Of a stretch of 64,000 bases of DNA, positions 40,466-50,353 are shown piece by piece (within the stretch, counting starts at the first letter, position 1; each line of letters begins with the position of its first letter). The stretch covers positions 1 to 64,000 of the forward strand of contig NZXU01000101.1 in assembly GCA_002698425.1 (NCBI GenBank), in the 5' to 3' direction. The notes beneath the pieces are model-generated. The model did not search any database. It was not told the origin of the DNA and was given only the letters and a program-made list of their open reading frames with translations. The translations under genes and the position numbers were made by a program. The DNA is from Ahrensia sp. (GTDB lineage Bacteria; Pseudomonadota; Alphaproteobacteria; Rhizobiales; Rhizobiaceae).

Positions 40466-41170
40466 ATGGATCCTCTTTCCCTCAAGAAACTGAATGCGGC
40501 ACGCGCCGCGCGCCGCGCCATCGCGCTGGTGACCGATCTCGGCGACGGCCGCGACCGGATCGTCGAAGAGGGCGATCAGGTCGCCGGGGATCTCGGCGTT
40601 GCGTTGGAAAAGGCATTCCGAACCGGCAAGTCGGGCTTGGCCGAAGCTGAGGGGCGTGAGTTCTTCATCAACGTCCATCTTCCGCCGCCGAGGCTGGTGG
40701 TGATCGGGGCGGTCCATATCAGCCAGGCGATGGCGCCCATGGCGAAGCTGGCGGGCTATGACATCGAGATCATCGATCCGCGAACGGCCTTTGCAACGCC
40801 AGAGCGTTTCGAGGGCGTGCAACTGGACGCGGAGTGGCCGGAGGAAGTGCTGAAGACGCGGCCGCTCGATGCTTATTGCGCGCTCTGCGCCATTACCCAT
40901 GATCCGAAGATCGACGATTATCCGCTGAAGGCGGCGCTTGAAGCGAAGTGCTTCTATGTCGGCGCGCTGGGCAGCCGGAAAACCCATGGCAAGCGGGTCG
41001 AGCGGCTGCTGGCGGAAGGCGTGTCGCAGGACGCGATCGATACGATTGCCGCTCCGATCGGTCTCGATATCGGTGCGTCCAGCCCGGCCGAAATCGCGGT
41101 CGCGGTGCTTGCCCAGGTGATCCAGGCGTTCCGCAAACGAGAGATCGCCACGCGTATGGCGGCTGTCTGA
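40466..41170 (+). CDS. XdhC family protein, Rossmann C-terminal half
   Basis: A 234-residue protein carrying the XdhC C-terminal Rossmann domain, with PPPRLVVIGAVHISQAMAPMAKLAGYDIEIIDPR (nucleotide-binding strand and loop; the usual second glycine is replaced) and ALGSRKTHGKRVERL followed by GLDIGASSPAEIAVAVLAQVI. It is presumed to act with the 108-residue N-terminal protein. Starts 9 bases after that gene, with only GCGCGGCGCC between, so reinitiation is likely. It could be a CoxF homologue. Confidence 0.9.
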   Translation: MDPLSLKKLNAARAARRAIALVTDLGDGRDRIVEEGDQVAGDLGVALEKAFRTGKSGLAEAEGREFFINVHLPPPRLVVIGAVHISQAMAPMAKLAGYDIEIIDPRTAFATPERFEGVQLDAEWPEEVLKTRPLDAYCALCAITHDPKIDDYPLKAALEAKCFYVGALGSRKTHGKRVERLLAEGVSQDAIDTIAAPIGLDIGASSPAEIAVAVLAQVIQAFRKREIATRMAAV

Positions 41171-41173
41171 TCC

Positions 41174-42205
41174 ATGTGGTTCGGTACGCGGTCACTCGAT
41201 GATGGCGGCGATCTTGTCGGCGCGACGCTTGCCCGCTCCGAGCAGCTTGCACCGCGTCGGAGGCTGCGCAAGGGCCATGTCCTGACGTCCGACGATTTGG
41301 ACGCGATGCGAGAGGCCGGGATTGCCGAGGTGACGGTGGCCATTCCCGAGCCCGGCGACATGATGGAGGATGCCGCCGCCGCCCATATCGCGGACGTCTT
41401 CGCACTCGAGGGCTTCCGACGCGAGGATGTCGGCACCGGTCGGGTGAACTTTCACGCCGTCGCCGATGGCGTTTTGGTGCTCGCGGCGGATCGAATCGAC
41501 GCGCTGAACAGGATCGATCCGGCGATCACGTTGGCGACGCTTCCCAATTTCGCGCATGTCCGCGCCGGCCAAATGATCGCGACGGTCAAGATCATTCCCT
41601 TCGCTGTTGCGGGTACGCTGGTCGAGAAGGCGGCCGCGGAAGTGGGCAAGCCCGATACGATCCGCGTTCACGGATTCCGGGACGGGTTGAAAGTGGCGAT
41701 CATCCAGACGAGGGTGAAAGGCACCAAGTCTTCCGTCCTGGACAAGACGCTGCGCGTCACCGAAGCGCGATTGCAACAGGCGCACGCGGATCTGGTCAGT
41801 GAAACGAGGACGGCCCATGTTGCGGCCGAGCTGTCGGCTCAGATCAGGGAAACACTCGAGACTGCCGACATGGCGCTCGTTTTCGGCGCGTCCGCGGTCA
41901 CCGATCGCCGCGACGTCATTCCGCAGGCGATAATACAGGCCGGCGGGACAATTCTTCATGTCGGCATGCCGGTCGATCCGGGGAACCTGCTGGTGCTGGG
42001 TGAGATCGAAGGCAAACCGGTTATCGGCGCGCCGGGCTGCGCGCGCAGTCCGAAGGAAAACGGCTTTGACTGGATCTTGTGGCGCCTTTGCGCGGGTCTG
42101 CAGGTCGCCGGAGACGACATTGTTTCGATGGGTGTCGGCGGCCTCCTGACCGAGATCCCGCTGCGTCCGCATCCGCGCGAAACCGCAAGCCCGGTCGACG
42201 GCTGA
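41174..42205 (+). CDS. MoeA-like molybdopterin-binding protein
   Basis: A 343-residue protein related to the MoeA/MogA molybdopterin-binding fold. The N-terminal part resembles a MoeA linker (LRKGHVLTSDDLDAMREAGIAEVTVAIPEPGD). The C-terminal part contains the domain core (ADMALVFGASAVTDRRDVIPQAI...GAPGCARSPKENGFDWIL). It is the first half of a two-part protein: the MobA-like nucleotidyltransferase follows with no gap and in the same frame. In several rhizobia these parts are one protein annotated as molybdopterin-binding/glycosyltransferase family 2. The single TGA at 42203-42205 separates them here. Confidence 0.85.
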   Translation: MWFGTRSLDDGGDLVGATLARSEQLAPRRRLRKGHVLTSDDLDAMREAGIAEVTVAIPEPGDMMEDAAAAHIADVFALEGFRREDVGTGRVNFHAVADGVLVLAADRIDALNRIDPAITLATLPNFAHVRAGQMIATVKIIPFAVAGTLVEKAAAEVGKPDTIRVHGFRDGLKVAIIQTRVKGTKSSVLDKTLRVTEARLQQAHADLVSETRTAHVAAELSAQIRETLETADMALVFGASAVTDRRDVIPQAIIQAGGTILHVGMPVDPGNLLVLGEIEGKPVIGAPGCARSPKENGFDWILWRLCAGLQVAGDDIVSMGVGGLLTEIPLRPHPRETASPVDG

Positions 42206-42838
42206 ATGCACGGTTCGTCGAAGCGGCCTGAGAAAGCGGCCGCGGTCGTTCTGGCCGCCGGCCGCTCGACCCGCATGGGGGCCGACAACAAGCTGTTGCT
42301 GGAAATCGAACCCGGCGTGCCGATTGTCCGCCGCGCTGTCGAGAAGGGGCTCTCGACCGGTCTTTCGCCGGTCTACGTCGTGACCGGCCACCAGGCAGCC
42401 GAGGTGCGCGGGGCGCTGGAGGGGCTCGACTGCCGCTTCGTTCATAACCCGGACTATGCCGGCGGGCTTTCCGGTTCCATTCGGGCGGGCTTCCGTGAAG
42501 CGACGGGGAAGGGGGCATCCGGCGTCGTGGTTCTGCTTGGCGATATGCCGTTTCTGCCCGTCAGCGCGATTACCGCGGTTCTGTGTGAAGCCGCGCGCGC
42601 GCCGGACCGGATCGTTCAGGGGGTGCATGCCGGTAAACCAGCGCATCCGGTCTGGCTGCCGGCCAGCGTCGGTGAGCTTGTCGAGACGCTGGACGGCGAT
42701 CGCGGCGTGCGCAGCGTCGTCGCGGAGACCGGGCGGGGCATGGTTTCGGTCGAGGTTGGCACGGATGCCGCGCTCGACCTGGATACGCCGGCGGATTTTG
42801 CGAATGCGCGGGCGCGGGCCGTCAGGTCCGGCAATTGA
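42206..42838 (+). CDS. MobA/MocA-like nucleotidyltransferase
   Basis: A 210-residue nucleotidyltransferase. The motif AVVLAAGRSTRMGADNKLL near the N-terminus, VLLGDMPFLP in the middle and HPVWLPASV later identify the MocA-type CTP/GTP:molybdopterin transferase, which would make a dinucleotide form of the cofactor for a xanthine-dehydrogenase-like enzyme. No ribosome-binding site precedes the ATG, which directly abuts the preceding stop (TGAATG), so it depends on reinitiation. It is the last gene of the cassette, 51 bases from the next gene. Confidence 0.9.
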   Translation: MHGSSKRPEKAAAVVLAAGRSTRMGADNKLLLEIEPGVPIVRRAVEKGLSTGLSPVYVVTGHQAAEVRGALEGLDCRFVHNPDYAGGLSGSIRAGFREATGKGASGVVVLLGDMPFLPVSAITAVLCEAARAPDRIVQGVHAGKPAHPVWLPASVGELVETLDGDRGVRSVVAETGRGMVSVEVGTDAALDLDTPADFANARARAVRSGN

Positions 42839-42889
42839 AACTGGTCGGCGATAGGCCCTAGGGTGCGTTCCATGGATGGGACGGTTTCC

Positions 42890-43795
42890 ATGATTCGCTT
42901 TTTTCGCGGGGCGCCTCAGGCGGTCGTGGCGATTTGCGCCGCGATGCTGATGCTGATCGGGGCGGGTTCGTCGGAGGCCTTCGAACTGAAGCCCTACAAG
43001 GATCGGCTGTTCGCCTATCCGAGAATTCTCGACAGTCGCGACGGAGGCGCTTACCTCGTTGTCGATTACCGGGAACGACGCGATATCAACGGGCGAGACA
43101 AGGTTCCGGAAAAACGCGTCAATCGCCGTTATGTCGATCTCATGCCGCGCAAGCTGCAATCCGATCAGACATTCGAGACCGACGCCGGATCGATCAAATT
43201 CATCGCCGTCGGGAACCCGAAGGATGCGAGGCTGATCACGGTCTTCGTGCACGGCCGCGGCGGCGATCGAAATCTCGGCGTCAATGATTATACATTTGGC
43301 GGAAACTTCAATCGAATCAAGAATTTGATGGTTCGCAACAACGGCGTGTACATTACGCCGGACGGCAGCAGTCTCGGTGACGCGGCAGTGGCGCGGATCC
43401 GTGCGCTTCTTCATGCCGTCTACCGGCAGGTGCCGGGCGCCCGGGTGGTGCTCGCCTGTGGCTCCGCAGGCGGCGCGGTCTGCCATGCGCTCGCGCATGA
43501 TCAGCTGACCGCGGGCCGGCTGGCGGGGATCGCGCTGCTCGGTTCATTCGGCTCTGACAGTTTCATAGGCTCGGCGGCTTATCTCAATCGCGTGCCTGTT
43601 TTCATCGCCCATGGCGGTTCGGATTCGGTGATCCCGTTCGAAGGCCCGGATTCCTTCTATCGCAGTCTGCGCCGGACCGAGGGGTACCCGGTGCGGATGG
43701 TGCGGTTCGAAACAGGCGGGCATGGCACGCCGATCCGCATGACGGACTGGCGCGACATGATCAACTGGATGTTGAGCGTGCGTCTTCCCGGTTAG
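42890..43795 (+). CDS. Secreted alpha/beta hydrolase
   Basis: A 301-residue exported protein. The N-terminal signal peptide is MIRFFRGAPQAVVAICAAML...SSEA. The catalytic serine is in CGSAGGAVCH (about residues 190-200), the acid in HGGSDSVIP and the histidine in FETGGHGTPIR, the order of an alpha/beta hydrolase. The specificity, for example carboxyl ester or polyester, is unknown. ATG 42890 gives the best signal peptide; GTG 42863 and ATG 42872 are in frame. Its TAG stop overlaps the mtlK stop on the other strand by 4 bases. It is not clearly tied to the Mo cassette, 51 bases upstream. Confidence 0.82.
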   Translation: MIRFFRGAPQAVVAICAAMLMLIGAGSSEAFELKPYKDRLFAYPRILDSRDGGAYLVVDYRERRDINGRDKVPEKRVNRRYVDLMPRKLQSDQTFETDAGSIKFIAVGNPKDARLITVFVHGRGGDRNLGVNDYTFGGNFNRIKNLMVRNNGVYITPDGSSLGDAAVARIRALLHAVYRQVPGARVVLACGSAGGAVCHALAHDQLTAGRLAGIALLGSFGSDSFIGSAAYLNRVPVFIAHGGSDSVIPFEGPDSFYRSLRRTEGYPVRMVRFETGGHGTPIRMTDWRDMINWMLSVRLPG

Positions 43796-45258
43796 CCGTT
43801 GTAGCGGGCGAGGGTCGCTTCGGTTCCGTCAGCCCACAATGCCCCGAGCGCCCTGGCGAAGGTGGCGGAGAATTCCGGGTTCTGGCCGAGATCGCCGAAA
43901 ATATCGTGCATGGACAGCCACACGGAAGGATTGTCGCGCGCGGCAAGCGCGTTCTCGGTCAAGCGGCCGGCGGCGATATCATCGATCTTGATCGGATTCC
44001 CCTTCTCGTCCGTGCCGGCGCAGTATCGGCACCAGAGCGCCACTTCCAGCGCCAACCCGTCGACCGACTGGCCGGCGGCGAGCCGTGCGGCGGCGGTCGG
44101 CAGGATGAATTTCGGCTGGCGGTTGGAGCCGTCGAGGCAAAGGCGCGGGATCGTGTCGCCGATGGCCGGATTCGAGAAACGCTCGACGATCTTGTGGTAG
44201 TAGCCTTCGAGGCTGACGCCGGGAATTTCAGGCACGGTCGGGATGATCTCGGTGAATTCCAGCTTCTCCAGGAAGCCGGTGACGAGCGGATTTTCCATCG
44301 CTTCATGGACATAATGGATGCCCATCAGTCCGGCCGGATAAGCGATCGTCGCGTGACCGCCATTGAGGATGCGCAGTTTCATCAGTTCATAGGGCGCAAC
44401 ATCCTCGACGAACTCCACGCCGACCGTCTCGAGGGCCGGGCGTCCCTGCGGGAAGTTGTCCTCCAGAACCCATTGGCGGAAGGGTTCGCACACCACTGGC
44501 GCGGCATCGTCGATGCCGAATTTATCGGCGACGAGCGCGATCTCGCGCGGTCCCGTGGCCGGCGTGATGCAATCGACCATGCCGCATGGAAAGGCGACAT
44601 TGTCCGCGATCCAGTCATGCGCGTCGTCATCGCGTCCCCTGGCGAGGCCCAGAACCGCATTGCGGGCGACATGGCCGTTCTCGGGCAGGTTGTCGCATGA
44701 CATGACGGTGAAGGGCGGCACGCCGGTTTCGCGGCGGCGCATCAGCGCGGCGATGATCAGGCCGAAGACCGTCGTCGGCCTGGCCGGATCGGCGGCATCC
44801 GCCACGATGTCGGGGTGCGATGCATCGAACCCGCCGGTCTCGGCGTCGACGAAATAGCCACCCTCGGTCACGGTCAGCGAGACGATGCGGATTTCCGGGC
44901 TCGCCATCCGGGCGATCAGGCTTTCCGGATCCACCTCGGTGAAATCGATCATCGCGCCGCTGATCGTTGCCGAGAAGCCGTCCGGATCGAGTTCGACAAC
45001 CGTCGTCAGCCAATCCTGCGGCTCCAGCCGGGCGCGCATCGCTGCATCATAGGGCTTCACGCCGGCGCCGACGATTGCCCAGTCCCGGTTTTTGCCGCTT
45101 TCGAACAGGCGGTGAAGATAGATCGCCTGGTGGGCGCGGTGGAAATTGCCGACACCGATATGGACGATGCCCGGCGACAGGTCCGCTCGCGCATAGCCCG
45201 GCTTGGTGACGTTGCCGCCAATGGCGGAAAGGTTGGAAAGAGAGAGCTTTGTAATCAT
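43792..45258 (-). CDS. mtlK: Mannitol 2-dehydrogenase
   Basis: A 488-residue NAD-dependent polyol dehydrogenase (mannitol to fructose; arabinitol and sorbitol may also be used). The N-terminal Rossmann region begins IVHIGVGNFHRAHQAIYLH; the C-terminal catalytic region contains LKLRILNGGHATIAYPAGLMG with the catalytic lysine and asparagine typical of long-chain mannitol dehydrogenases. It is the last gene of the minus-strand polyol operon, 5 bases after smoS. Its neighbours (SmoEFGK, SmoS) support polyol use. Confidence 0.95.
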   Translation of the reverse strand: MITKLSLSNLSAIGGNVTKPGYARADLSPGIVHIGVGNFHRAHQAIYLHRLFESGKNRDWAIVGAGVKPYDAAMRARLEPQDWLTTVVELDPDGFSATISGAMIDFTEVDPESLIARMASPEIRIVSLTVTEGGYFVDAETGGFDASHPDIVADAADPARPTTVFGLIIAALMRRRETGVPPFTVMSCDNLPENGHVARNAVLGLARGRDDDAHDWIADNVAFPCGMVDCITPATGPREIALVADKFGIDDAAPVVCEPFRQWVLEDNFPQGRPALETVGVEFVEDVAPYELMKLRILNGGHATIAYPAGLMGIHYVHEAMENPLVTGFLEKLEFTEIIPTVPEIPGVSLEGYYHKIVERFSNPAIGDTIPRLCLDGSNRQPKFILPTAAARLAAGQSVDGLALEVALWCRYCAGTDEKGNPIKIDDIAAGRLTENALAARDNPSVWLSMHDIFGDLGQNPEFSATFARALGALWADGTEATLARYNG

Positions 45259-45263
45259 GACCT

Positions 45264-46033
45264 TCAGCTCATCCAGTTGCCGCCGTCCACATTGTAGGTC
45301 TGGGCGACGATGTATTCGGCCTCGTCCGAGGCCAGGAAAACGGCCATTCCGGTCAGATCCTCCGCGCGGCCCATGCGGCCGTAGGGGACGGCTTCGCCGA
45401 CCTCCTTGCGCTTCTGGCCGGGGGCCTTGTGCTCATATTTGGCGAAGAAGGCGTCGACGCCGTCCCAGTGCTCGCCGTCCACCACGCCAGGGGCGATCGC
45501 GTTCACATTGATACCGTGTTCGATCAGGTTAAGGCCGGCGGACTGGGTCAGGCTGATGATGGCGGCCTTGGTCGCGCAATAGACCGCGACCAAGGCCTCG
45601 CCCCGCCGTCCCGCCTGGCTCGCCATGTTGATGATCTTGCCGCCGCCGCCCCGCTCGATCATGTGGCGCGCAACGGCCTGCAGCGTAAAAAGCGTGCCGG
45701 CGACGTTGATCTCGAAAACGCGGTCATAGTCCTCACGCCGGATCTCGACGATCGGGGCGGCCGTGAAGAGCGCGGCGTTGTTGATCAGGATGTCGATGCG
45801 GCCGAAAGCGTCGATGGTCTTCGCGACCGCGGCATCGATCGAGTCCTGCTTCGTGACATCCATCTCGATCGCGATGGCGCCGCTGCCGAGTTCGGCGGCC
45901 GTTGCCTGGGCGCCCTTGAGATTGATATCCGCGATGGCGACGGAAGCTCCTTCGCGCAAATAGGCTTCGGCGAACGCCTTGCCGATGCCGCGCGCGGCGC
46001 CGGTGATCAGCGCCGACTTGCCCTCCAGACGTT

Positions 46034-46037
<4 letters not shown>
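45264..46037 (-). CDS. smoS: Sorbitol (glucitol) dehydrogenase, SDR family
   Basis: A 257-residue short-chain dehydrogenase. [11 protein letters not shown] binds the cofactor, LINNAALF follows, and the catalytic Ser-Tyr-Lys set appears as the Ser in INMASQAGR and YCATK. It resembles SmoS (sorbitol to fructose, L-iditol and galactitol also). The start is ATG 46037, overlapping the end of smoK by 4 bases (ATGA). The C-terminal [16 protein letters not shown] is the family's usual end. Confidence 0.93.
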
Positions 46038-47038
<1,001 letters not shown>

Positions 47039-47048
47039 CTGTCGCTCC

Positions 47049-47879
47049 TCACTTCACCGCGCCGAAGGTCAGGCCCCGGACGAGTTGTTTCTGGCTGAAC
47101 CAGCCCATGATCAGGATTGGCGCGATCGCCATCGTCGAAGCCGCCGAAAGCTTCGCGTAGAACAGGCCCTCGGGGCTGGAATAGCTGGCAATGAACGCCG
47201 TGAGCGGAGCCGCCTTGGCCGCCGTCAGGTTGAGGGTCCAGAAGGCTTCGTTCCAGGCAAGGATCACGTTCAGCAGAACCGTGGAAGCCATGCCCGGGAT
47301 CGCCATCGGCGTCAGTACGTAGAGGATTTCCTCGCGCAGGCTCGCCCCGTCCATGCGGGAGGCTTCGAGGATCTCGCCCGGGATTTCCCTGAAGTAGGTG
47401 TACAGCATCCACACGATGATCGGCAGGTTGATCAGCATCAGGACGATGACAAGGCCTATACGGGTGTCGAGGATGCCCAGCCTGATGAAGAGCAGGTAAA
47501 TCGGGTAGAGAACGCCGACTGCCGGCAGCATCTTGGTGGAGAGCATCCACAAAAGGATGTCCTTGGTGCGCTTGGACGGCACGAAGGCCATCGACCAGGC
47601 GGCGGGCACGGCGATGATCAATCCCAGGATCGTCGAGCCGACGGCGAGGATCACCGAGTTGAAGAAGTGCTTGGCGTAGTCCGAGCGCTCCTGCACCACT
47701 CCGTAGTTCTCCAATGTCCAGCCGGAGGTTAGGACCTCGATCGGCGTCCGGATCGCGTCGCCTTCCGCCTTGAAGGACAGGATGATGATCCACAGGATCG
47801 GGAAGAAGATCAGCAGTCCGATCCCCCAGGCAATGATCGTGTTGATGGTCTTGCGTTGTTTTGTGACTGCGCGGGCCAT
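47049..47879 (-). CDS. smoG: Carbohydrate ABC transporter permease (MalG-like)
   Basis: A 276-residue inner-membrane permease with about six helices. The cytoplasmic EAA loop near the C-terminal third is [29 protein letters not shown], the contact site for SmoK. The N-terminus and length are MalG-type. The start has GAGGAGATAACGCC upstream. Placed 12 bases after smoF in the polyol operon. Confidence 0.94.
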   Translation of the reverse strand: MARAVTKQRKTINTIIAWGIGLLIFFPILWIIILSFKAEGDAIRTPIEVLTSGWTLENYGVVQERSDYAKHFFNSVILAVGSTILGLIIAVPAAWSMAFVPSKRTKDILLWMLSTKMLPAVGVLYPIYLLFIRLGILDTRIGLVIVLMLINLPIIVWMLYTYFREIPGEILEASRMDGASLREEILYVLTPMAIPGMASTVLLNVILAWNEAFWTLNLTAAKAAPLTAFIASYSSPEGLFYAKLSAASTMAIAPILIMGWFSQKQLVRGLTFGAVK

Positions 47880-47891
47880 GGCGTTATCTCC

Positions 47892-48770
47892 TCACGCGTC
47901 CAGGTTCTTGCCGACGATGCGCATCAGGAAGATCGCAACGATATTGGCGAGGATGATGGCGTAGACGCCGCCGGCGGACCCCAGTCCGACATTCTGGCTC
48001 TCCAGCACGCGCTGGTAGATCAGGTAGGTCAGCGTCCGTGTGCCGAAGGCACCGCCGGTGGTGACGAAAATCTCCGCGAAGATCGACAGAAGGAAGATCG
48101 TCTGGATCAGGATCACGATGGTGATCGCGCGGGCGAGGTGAGGTAGTACGATGTAGAAGAAACGCGAGGTGACGGGCGCGCCGTCCATCTCGGCGGCCTC
48201 GAGCTGTTCGCTGTCGAGCGACTGGATGGCTGTCAGCAGGATAAGCGTCGCGAAGGGAAGCCACTGCCAACTGACGATCATGATGATCGACTGTAGCGAG
48301 GCCTGGCTCAGCCATTCGACCGGGGTCGCGCCAAAGAACCGCCAGACATGCGCCAGAAAGCCGTTGCCGGGATCCATGAACAGGTTTTTCCAGACCAGTG
48401 CGGATACGGTAGGCATGACGAAGAAGGGCGCGATAACGAGGATACGCACGACGCCTTGGCCCCACATCGGCTGATCCAGCAGCATTGCCAGAAAAATGCC
48501 GAGGACCACGGTGATGACCAGCACGCCGCCGACGATCACCAAGGTGGTCAGGACGCTGGGCCAGAAGGAACTGGCCGAGACGAAGCGCACGTAGTTTTCG
48601 AACCCAACCCATTTAAGCCCGTCGCCCAGTGAATCGCCCCTGAGCGGCAGGTATCTCTTGAACGAGAAGAAGAGCGTCATCGCCAGCGGGACGAGCATCC
48701 ATCCCAGAAGCATGACCACGGCCGGCGCCATCATCAGGCGGGCTGCGGAACGGGAATGCTGGGTAGCCAT
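47892..48770 (-). CDS. smoF: Carbohydrate ABC transporter permease (MalF-like)
   Basis: A 292-residue permease with about six helices; the EAA loop is QLEAAEMDGAPVTSRFFYIVLPHLARAI. The MalF-like partner of smoG. The start is ATG 48770 because GGAGGAGG lies 7 bases upstream; a GTG at 48776 is too close to it. The 104-base gap between smoE and smoF holds a strong hairpin. Confidence 0.94.
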   Translation of the reverse strand: MATQHSRSAARLMMAPAVVMLLGWMLVPLAMTLFFSFKRYLPLRGDSLGDGLKWVGFENYVRFVSASSFWPSVLTTLVIVGGVLVITVVLGIFLAMLLDQPMWGQGVVRILVIAPFFVMPTVSALVWKNLFMDPGNGFLAHVWRFFGATPVEWLSQASLQSIIMIVSWQWLPFATLILLTAIQSLDSEQLEAAEMDGAPVTSRFFYIVLPHLARAITIVILIQTIFLLSIFAEIFVTTGGAFGTRTLTYLIYQRVLESQNVGLGSAGGVYAIILANIVAIFLMRIVGKNLDA

Positions 48771-48839
48771 GGACACACCTCCTCCATTGACGGGAAAACC
48801 CGCCGGGAACGGTACTACGGACGGTTTATCGGGTTAGAG

Positions 48840-48868
48840 CCGGAGGGCGGCCATTGGCCACCCTCCGG
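48840..48868 (-). terminator. Intergenic hairpin between smoE and smoF
   Basis: A 13-position stem with one mismatch (48840-48852 with 48856-48868) and a three-base loop lies 12 bases past the smoE stop. No T-run follows, so it is more likely an mRNA-stabilising or attenuating hairpin than a full terminator. Confidence 0.6.
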
Positions 48869-48880
48869 TCGGGAGGCGAC

Positions 48881-50188
48881 TTAACGGTAGCCAGCGGCTT
48901 CCATTGCGTCGTTAGTGATAGCCTGTGCCTTGGCGAGCGCCTCGTCGACGGTCTGCTGACCGGCGTAGACGGCCGAGAACTCCTGGCTGACCTCGGTCGC
49001 GATGCCAGCGAATTCCGGAATGGCGACGAACTGGACGCCGACATAGGGAACCGGATCGACAGTCGGGTTCTGCGGATCGGCCAGGTTGATGGATTCAAGC
49101 GTCATCTTCGCGAACGGGATATCCTTGTAATTCGGATTCTCGTAGAGCGAGGTGCGGGCGCCCGGAGGCACGTTGGCCCAGCCTTCATTCTCGGCAACGA
49201 GCTCGATGTAGTCTTTCGAAGTTGCCCATTCGATGAACTGCTTGGCGGCGTCTACTTTCTGCGAACCGGCCGGAATGGCCAGCGCCCATGCCCAAAGCCA
49301 GTTGGCGCGCTTGTCGACACCCTCGTGGTTCGGCGCCAGCGCGAATCCGACCTTGTCCGCAACGGTGGAGTCGTCCGGATTGGTCACGAAGGATGCCGCG
49401 ACGGTCGCATCGATCCACATTCCGCATTTGCCCTGCTGGAAGAGCGACAGGTTTTCGTTGAAGCCGTTGGTCGCGTAACCGGCAGGACCGGATTCCGTCA
49501 TCATGTCGACGAAGAAGGTCAGCGCTTGCTTCCATTCAGGCTGGTCGAACTGGGCGTTCCAGTCCTCGTCGAACCAGCGGGCTCCAAACGAATTGCCGGT
49601 CACGGTGATGAAGGCGCCGCCTTCGCCCCAGCCGGCCTTGCCGCGCAGGCAGATGCCGTTGATGTCGTTGTCACGGTCGGTCATCGCCGCCGCTGCCTCG
49701 CGAATGAATTCCCAGGTCGGGCCTTCCGGCATTTCCAGGCCGGCCTTCTCCATCAGGTCGGTGCGATACATGATCATGGAGCTTTCGCCGTAGAACGGCG
49801 CGGCATAGAGCGTACCGTCGGCGGACAGGCCGCTGCGCATTGCGGGCAGGATGTCGTCGACGTCGTAGTCGTCCGACAGATCGTCGAGCGGAACCAGCCA
49901 GTCGTTCGCGCCCCAAATCGGGGTTTCATACATGCCGATGGTCATGATGTCGAAAGCACCGCCCTTGGTGGTGATGTCGGTCGTGACGCGCTGGCGGAGA
50001 ACGTTTTCCTCAAGCGTGACCCATTCCACGGTATGGCCGGTCTTCTCGGTGAAGTCGTCGGTCAAACCCTGCATGCGGATCATGTCGCCGTTGTTGACCG
50101 TGGCGATCGTCAGCGTCTCCGCAGAAACCCCGGAAACGAAAAGCGACAGCGCGGACGCGCCCAGGAGGGCGCGGGTAAGCATTTTCAT
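48881..50188 (-). CDS. smoE: Polyol ABC transporter substrate-binding protein
   Basis: A 435-residue periplasmic binding protein of the sugar family. Signal peptide MKMLTRALLGASALSLFVSGVSA precedes a mature domain beginning ETLTIATVNNGDMIRMQGLTDDF. Binding of sorbitol or mannitol is inferred from the operon. ATG 50188 has GGAGG seven bases upstream; a longer start at 50218 is less likely. It is the first transporter gene after the regulator, and is followed by a hairpin. Confidence 0.94.
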   Translation of the reverse strand: MKMLTRALLGASALSLFVSGVSAETLTIATVNNGDMIRMQGLTDDFTEKTGHTVEWVTLEENVLRQRVTTDITTKGGAFDIMTIGMYETPIWGANDWLVPLDDLSDDYDVDDILPAMRSGLSADGTLYAAPFYGESSMIMYRTDLMEKAGLEMPEGPTWEFIREAAAAMTDRDNDINGICLRGKAGWGEGGAFITVTGNSFGARWFDEDWNAQFDQPEWKQALTFFVDMMTESGPAGYATNGFNENLSLFQQGKCGMWIDATVAASFVTNPDDSTVADKVGFALAPNHEGVDKRANWLWAWALAIPAGSQKVDAAKQFIEWATSKDYIELVAENEGWANVPPGARTSLYENPNYKDIPFAKMTLESINLADPQNPTVDPVPYVGVQFVAIPEFAGIATEVSQEFSAVYAGQQTVDEALAKAQAITNDAMEAAGYR

Positions 50189-50202
50189 GATTTTCCTCCC
50201 AA

Positions 50203-50238
50203 TGCCCGTGATGGGCAATTGCTATTAATACGGGCAAA
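50203..50238 (-). promoter_or_regulatory. Candidate operator upstream of smoE
   Basis: TGCCC-GTGAT-GGGCA (50203-50217) is followed by TTGC (50219-50222) and GCAA (50234-50237), and GGGCAA recurs at 50213 and 50232. The repeats sit upstream of the ribosome site and could bind the SorC-type regulator encoded upstream. Inferred from position only. Confidence 0.4.
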
Positions 50239-50353
50239 TACTCACATTGGAAGGCGCGCAAGTCAAGCGGGCGCTGGAGCAGAATCTTGCCCCTGCAGCC
50301 CCATTTGAAAAATTACCGAATTGAATCAGATCGTTGGATGAGGAAGCTCGTGC

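Noticed and set aside
41192..43498. A 768-residue minus-strand open frame
   Set aside because: It covers the MoeA-like and MobA-like genes, whose motifs are clear on the plus strand; this frame has none.
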